From Eudoraea adriatica DSM 19308 (lineage in GTDB: Bacteria; Bacteroidota; Bacteroidia; Flavobacteriales; Flavobacteriaceae): a stretch of 64,000 nucleotides of DNA. The notes beneath the pieces were generated by a model that saw nothing but the letters and a program-made list of their open reading frames with translations, was not told the DNA's origin and ran no database searches. Of the stretch, positions 60,102 to 64,000 are shown piece after piece; the stretch's first letter is position 1; each line of letters starts with the position of its first letter. Location of the stretch: contig NZ_KB907547.1 of assembly GCF_000382125.1 (NCBI RefSeq), forward strand, positions 496,001 to 560,000. Reading direction: 5' to 3'. Position numbers and translations under genes: made by a program.

Positions 60102-61197
60102 AGAAACTACATTGGAATTGGATCTGGCTGCTTTAGAACATAACTACAATTATATAAAATCTAAACTTCATCCTTCAACAAGGTTATTGGCTGTTGTCAA
60201 GGCCTTTGCTTATGGCAGCGATTCGGTAATTATCGCAAAAAAACTGGAGAAAATGGATGTAGATTATTTGGCGGTAGCCTATGCCCGCGAAGGGATGGTT
60301 TTAAGGGAGGCCGGGATAAAAACACCAATTCTTGTTTTGCATGCACAGCCCTTGAATTATTCCATGGTTATTAAATATTGCCTGGAACCCAGTCTATATT
60401 CCCCAAGGGTGTTCCGCGAATTCCTCAAAGCGGCCAGGGCCGAAAAGCAAAAAGCATATCCTGTGCATTTAAAATTTAATACAGGCCTTAACAGGCTTGG
60501 GTTTTCTGAAAATGATATCGACTATATAGCAGATACGATTTTGGACAGGGACGAATTGAAAATAAAATCAATATTTTCTCATTTAGCGGCGTCTGAAGAC
60601 AAATCTGAGGAAAGCTTTAGTAATGATCAAATAAATTGCTTTATAAAGATTGCCGAGGAATTTACGGCCAAATTAAGAGTTAATCCTTTTATGCATATTT
60701 TAAATACCTCCGGGATATTAAATTTTCCTGAAGCGCAATTTCAAATGGTGCGAACTGGAATAGGCCTTTATGGCTACGGAAATGAAGCCAGGTTTGATTC
60801 TGAATTACTGCCTGTGGCAACATTAAAAACGACAATCTCACAAATACACTACATAGAACCGAATGAAAGCGTAGGTTACAACCGGGCTTTTAGGTCTGAA
60901 GGATACCAAAAAACTGCAACACTGCCGCTTGGACATGCCGATGGAATAGGCAGACAATACGGAAATGGAAAAGGATCTGTTTTAATTAATGGTAAGAAGG
61001 CGCCAATTATTGGAAACGTTTGCATGGATATGATCATGATTGATGTGTCAAATATTGAATGTAATGAAGGTGATGAAGTCATACTATTTGGTAAAGGACA
61101 TTCCGCAGAAACTTTTGCAGCCGGAGCAAATACCATTTCCTATGAAGTTTTAAGTGGCATTTCTCAAAGAGTTAAAAGGGTGATTATAGGAACCTGA
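60088..61197 (+). CDS. alr: Alanine racemase
   Basis: A 369-residue PLP enzyme that makes D-alanine for peptidoglycan. K38 in [11 protein letters not shown] binds PLP; the usual KANAYG reads KAFAYG, as in many Bacteroidota. The opposite-face tyrosine lies in SVGYNRAFR, and GLYGYGN and [11 protein letters not shown] are further family blocks. Its start overlaps tdk by 14 bases, so the two are cotranscribed. The linked genes (tdk, alr, mscL, asd) share cell growth as theme; mscL and asd appear to have separate signals. Confidence 0.94.
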   Translation: MPRAEETTLELDLAALEHNYNYIKSKLHPSTRLLAVVKAFAYGSDSVIIAKKLEKMDVDYLAVAYAREGMVLREAGIKTPILVLHAQPLNYSMVIKYCLEPSLYSPRVFREFLKAARAEKQKAYPVHLKFNTGLNRLGFSENDIDYIADTILDRDELKIKSIFSHLAASEDKSEESFSNDQINCFIKIAEEFTAKLRVNPFMHILNTSGILNFPEAQFQMVRTGIGLYGYGNEARFDSELLPVATLKTTISQIHYIEPNESVGYNRAFRSEGYQKTATLPLGHADGIGRQYGNGKGSVLINGKKAPIIGNVCMDMIMIDVSNIECNEGDEVILFGKGHSAETFAAGANTISYEVLSGISQRVKRVIIGT

Positions 61198-61283
61198 CGG
61201 TATTATTAACATCTTGTTAAGAATACATATTTTTGAGTATCTTGTTCCTGCATTTATTATCTAACCATTTAAAAACGAATGAC

Positions 61284-61685
61284 ATGCTAAAAGAATTTAA
61301 GAATTTTATTATGACCGGCAATGTAATTGATTTTGCAGTTGCCGTTATTATGGCCGGGGCCATGGGCCTTGTTATTAATGGCTTTGTTGTGGACATTATT
61401 ATGCCAATAGTAGGGGAATTTGCAGGAGGTGTTGATTTTGCCAATTTGAAATATATCCTCACGGAGGCTTCAGGGACTGAAGGAGAACCGGGCTATGTAG
61501 CCGAAAATGCCATTCGATGGGGAGCATGGGTAAACACCATTGTTAATCTCATTATCGTGGGGTTCGTAATGTTTATTATTGTCAAGGCTTATAACAAAAC
61601 AAAAACACCTCCGCCACCACCGGCACCTTCAGGGCCAAGTCAGGAAGAACTGTTAACCCAAATCAGAGATTTACTGAAAAAATAA
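61284..61685 (+). CDS. mscL: Large-conductance mechanosensitive channel
   Basis: A 133-residue channel protein that opens under membrane tension and releases solutes during hypo-osmotic shock. The N-terminal MLKEFKNFIMTGNVIDFAV and the pore helix GNVIDFAVAVIMAG-GLVINGFVVDIIMPIVG region match the family. A second helix (about residues 85-105) and a cytoplasmic end with the proline run PPPPPAPS and a short helix follow. An in-frame start 51 bp upstream is possible but lies before the conserved N-terminus. Confidence 0.94.
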   Translation: MLKEFKNFIMTGNVIDFAVAVIMAGAMGLVINGFVVDIIMPIVGEFAGGVDFANLKYILTEASGTEGEPGYVAENAIRWGAWVNTIVNLIIVGFVMFIIVKAYNKTKTPPPPPAPSGPSQEELLTQIRDLLKK

Positions 61686-61741
61686 TTATAAATAAAACTT
61701 CCACTACGGGAGTTACCGCTGCATTACTAAACTAACTTAAA

Positions 61742-61785
61742 GGCCACCATTTAGATTTCGCAAACTGAATAGGTGGCCATTTTTT
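61742..61785 (+). terminator. Terminator of mscL
   Basis: GGCCACC (61742-61748) pairs with GGTGGCC (61772-61778) over a 23-nt loop, then A and six T. Confidence 0.8.
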
Positions 61786-61788
61786 ATA

Positions 61789-61835
61789 TTTGTTGTTATT
61801 GTAACAATTTGTTATATTTTTATAATAACAACAAA
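61789..61835. repeat. Inverted repeat upstream of the asd promoter
   Basis: A 12-bp stem (61789-61800 with 61824-61835) around a 23-nt loop that contains a smaller TAACAA/TTGTTA pair. It lies directly before the -33 box of asd and could be an operator or part of the mscL 3' end. Confidence 0.5.
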
Positions 61836-61840
61836 AAGTC

Positions 61841-61871
61841 TTGTACTTCAACACTGGTTGCAATACCTTTG
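61841..61871 (+). promoter_or_regulatory. Promoter of asd
   Basis: TTG (61841-61843), a 20-bp spacer, and TACCTTTG (61864-61871). The ATG is 19 nt downstream. Both boxes match the consensus. Confidence 0.7.
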
Positions 61872-61890
61872 AGTACTAAATAATAAAAAC

Positions 61891-62880
61891 ATGAAGGTAG
61901 CTGTAGTCGGCGCAACCGGAATGGTTGGCGAAGTAATGCTAAAAGTGCTCAAGGAGCGGGATTTTCCAATAACTGAACTATTATTGGTGGCATCCGAGCG
62001 ATCTGTTGGAAAAAAGATGTCCTATAACGGAAAATTAATTACCGTAATTGGCCTTGAGGATGCTGTAGCAGCGCGTCCGGATCTGGCAATTTTTTCTGCC
62101 GGAGGAGATACATCGCTGACATGGGCTCCCAAATTTGCAGCGGTTGGCACAACCGTAGTTGATAATTCTTCTGCCTGGCGCATGGATCCTGAAAAAAAAC
62201 TGGTGGTTCCGGAAATCAATGCAAATACATTGACGAAAGAGGACAAAATAATTGCCAATCCCAATTGTTCTACAATCCAGTTGGTTATGGTACTTGCGCC
62301 CCTGCATGCAAAATATAAAATGAAACGGGTGGTAGTTTCAACATATCAATCTGTTTCAGGGACCGGAGTAAAAGCTGTAAAGCAGTTGGAGAATGAAATG
62401 GCCGGAATTCAAGGTGAAATGGCTTATCCTTATCCCATAAACAGGAATGCCTTGCCTCATTGCGACACTTTTATGGAAAATGGGTATACGAAAGAAGAAA
62501 TGAAATTGGCAAGGGAACCTCAGAAGATACTTAACGACCGTACATTTTCTATCTCGGCAACTGCTGTGCGTATTCCTACTGCAGGCGGACATTCTGAATC
62601 GGTTAATGTTGAATTTGAAACTGACTTTGAACTTAATGAGGTAAGACAAATTCTGAATAATACTCCTGGGGTTGTGGTCCAGGATAATCCTGATACAAAC
62701 ACTTACCCAATGCCGGTTTATGCCCATGATAAGGATGATGTTTTTGTGGGTCGGATACGAAGGGATGAAACACAGCGTAACACTTTAAATATGTGGATAG
62801 TTGCGGATAATCTGAGAAAAGGTGCGGCCACCAATGCAGTCCAGATAGCCGAATATCTGGTGCACAAAGAACTTATCTGA
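61891..62880 (+). CDS. asd: Aspartate-semialdehyde dehydrogenase
   Basis: A 329-residue NADP enzyme making aspartate 4-semialdehyde for lysine, diaminopimelate, threonine and methionine. The NADP motif VGATGMVGE (residues 6-14) and the active-site C126 in IANPNCSTIQ are clear; VRIPTAGGHSE carries the catalytic histidine region. It has its own promoter and terminator. Confidence 0.95.
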   Translation: MKVAVVGATGMVGEVMLKVLKERDFPITELLLVASERSVGKKMSYNGKLITVIGLEDAVAARPDLAIFSAGGDTSLTWAPKFAAVGTTVVDNSSAWRMDPEKKLVVPEINANTLTKEDKIIANPNCSTIQLVMVLAPLHAKYKMKRVVVSTYQSVSGTGVKAVKQLENEMAGIQGEMAYPYPINRNALPHCDTFMENGYTKEEMKLAREPQKILNDRTFSISATAVRIPTAGGHSESVNVEFETDFELNEVRQILNNTPGVVVQDNPDTNTYPMPVYAHDKDDVFVGRIRRDETQRNTLNMWIVADNLRKGAATNAVQIAEYLVHKELI

Positions 62881-62901
62881 CAGCAGTATCATAAAATCTG
62901 T

Positions 62902-62938
62902 TAAAACCTTCGACTCAATGGGCTCCTAAAGGTTTTTT
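62902..62938 (+). terminator. Terminator of asd
   Basis: AAAACCTT (62903-62910) pairs with AAGGTTTT (62929-62936), then TT. The stem is AT-rich and so modest. Confidence 0.55.
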
Positions 62939-62942
62939 ATGG

Positions 62943-62950
62943 TAATTTTG
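62943..62950 (+). promoter_or_regulatory. -7 element before the S9 peptidase gene
   Basis: TAATTTTG, an exact TAnnTTTG match, ends 22 nt before the ATG at 62973. No -33 TTG is evident. Confidence 0.4.
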
Positions 62951-62972
62951 ATCTTCATAAATTTTTATAGCC

Positions 62973-64000
62973 ATGAAAAATACAGGTATACTATTACTTC
63001 TTATTTTAATTAATATTTCTTGCCAGAAATCAGATAAAAAAGATGCCATTGCCGTGAATTATCCAGTGACCAAAAAAGCAGATACCGTTGATGATTATTT
63101 TGGAAATACCGTACAGGATCCTTACCGTTGGTTAGAAGACGACCGTAGCGAAGAAACGGAAAAATGGGTAAAAGAAGAAAATGCTGTTACTTTTGGTTAT
63201 TTAGAAAAAATCCCTTTCAGGAAAGATCTGAAAAACAGATTAGAACAACTTTGGAATTATGAGAAGCTAAGCACGCCTTTCAATGAGGGTGGTTATACCT
63301 ATTTTTATAAGAACGACGGGCTTCAAAACCAATATGTCCTATACCGTCAGAAAGAGAATCAGGAAGCTGAAGTTTTTCTAGATCCCAATAGTTTTTCTGA
63401 AGATGGAACAACCTCGCTTATGGGTCTGAGTTTCACAAAGGATGGTTCTATGGCTGCCTATGCCATTTCCGAGGGTGGAAGTGACTGGAGAAAGGTAATT
63501 GTAATGGAGACTGAAAATAAAACCATTGTTGAGGATACCCTAATTGATGTAAAATTTAGTGGTTTATCCTGGTACAAGAATCAAGGTTTATATTATTCCA
63601 GTTATGATAAACCTGAAGGAAGTGAACTCTCTGCCAAGACAGACCAGCATAAACTATATTACCATGAGCTGGGTACCCCTCAAAGTTCAGATGAATTAAT
63701 TTTTGGAGGTGTTCCTGATCAAAAACACAGGTATGTAGGTGCAAGTGTGACAGAGGATAATAAGTACCTTCTTATTTCAGCCGCTAATTCTACTGCAGGT
63801 AATCAGCTTTATTTAAAAGATTTAACAAAGCCGGAAAGTAAACTCATAACAATATTAGACCATGAAGATTCAGATACGGACCTCATTGAAAATATGGGCT
63901 CAAAACTTTACCTGGTTACCAATTTAGATGCCCCTAATAAGAAGATCATTGCTGTAGATGCTTCAGACCCAAGTCCGGAAAACTGGAAGGATATTATACC
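62973..64000 (+). CDS. Prolyl oligopeptidase family (S9) lipoprotein, N-terminal part
   Basis: The first 342 residues of a serine peptidase; the gene runs off the right edge. A lipoprotein signal peptide ends in NISCQKS, with the cysteine near residue 16. Then comes the S9A start, DDYFGNTVQDPYRWLEDD, followed by beta-propeller blades (for example FYKNDGLQNQYVLYR). The catalytic Ser-Asp-His triad lies downstream of the window. It likely cuts proline-containing peptides in the periplasm or at the cell surface. Confidence 0.88.
   Translation, partial: MKNTGILLLLILINISCQKSDKKDAIAVNYPVTKKADTVDDYFGNTVQDPYRWLEDDRSEETEKWVKEENAVTFGYLEKIPFRKDLKNRLEQLWNYEKLSTPFNEGGYTYFYKNDGLQNQYVLYRQKENQEAEVFLDPNSFSEDGTTSLMGLSFTKDGSMAAYAISEGGSDWRKVIVMETENKTIVEDTLIDVKFSGLSWYKNQGLYYSSYDKPEGSELSAKTDQHKLYYHELGTPQSSDELIFGGVPDQKHRYVGASVTEDNKYLLISAANSTAGNQLYLKDLTKPESKLITILDHEDSDTDLIENMGSKLYLVTNLDAPNKKIIAVDASDPSPENWKDII

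Noticed and set aside
61789-61835. A lysine riboswitch upstream of asd
   Set aside because: The region is far too short, and only one AT-rich stem is visible; a promoter lies downstream of it.

Overview
The window is a gene-dense, AT-rich stretch of a member of the Bacteroidota, most likely the family Flavobacteriaceae. The evidence is: genes start without Shine-Dalgarno sequences; many are preceded by the Bacteroidota promoter (TTG, about 19 bp, TAnnTTTG); and the gene set is typical of that group (Bat operon, the block acpP-fabF-rnc-IPExxxVDY-pyk, an AddAB-like pair around kbl and an OmpA protein with thrombospondin type 3 repeats, a PurF-like paralogue). I see no phage, insertion sequence, CRISPR array or integrase. 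I cannot name the genus.

Layout. 1-4 kb: end of a CAP-domain protein, 3-hydroxyanthranilate dioxygenase, a DUF1304 protein, an ALDH7 dehydrogenase, then a 590-bp gap with two decayed-looking gene pieces and a helix-hairpin-helix membrane protein. 4-12 kb: an acyl-ACP desaturase and a phosphoesterase (minus), a fructokinase-amylosucrase pair for sucrose (plus), and three minus-strand genes (AlbA/Schlafen-type protein, short-chain dehydrogenase, aldo-keto reductase). 12-21 kb: a complete MoxR-DUF58-Bat operon. 21-26 kb: two SulP anion transporters flanking a beta carbonic anhydrase. 26-34.5 kb: pheS, CYTH protein, NAD(P)-binding protein, dinB, a PAS protein, and the minus-strand block acpP to pyk. 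34.7-39 kb: purN, an RNase H, a PfkB kinase and a large PurF-like amidotransferase. 39.0-39.75 kb: four tandem small transcription units. 39.8-49 kb: sodA, AddA-like helicase-nuclease, kbl, OmpA protein, AddB-like nuclease. 49-64 kb: SDR, tRNA-Ala, universal stress protein, acetyltransferase, MATE pump, enoyl-CoA hydratase, a 37-residue membrane peptide, queD, lpxH, recJ, OsmC, AhpD-like protein, rsmI, an unknown protein, tdk, alr, mscL, asd and the start of an S9 peptidase lipoprotein.

The most interesting feature is at 39005-39723. Four copies of a near-identical cassette lie in a row between the PurF-like gene and sodA. Each has a promoter -7 element exactly 7 nt before a conserved segment of about 38 nt, followed by a rho-independent terminator. 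The terminator stems differ in sequence between copies but always stay paired. This is what an array of four related small RNAs of roughly 66-69 nt would look like. The last two copies share 122 identical bases including their promoter, so the array has recently grown by duplication. A long imperfect inverted repeat (38919-38958) lies just upstream. I could not check this family against Rfam or other genomes.

All coordinates, motifs and pairings were read by eye; family assignments rest on recognised motifs, not on database searches.
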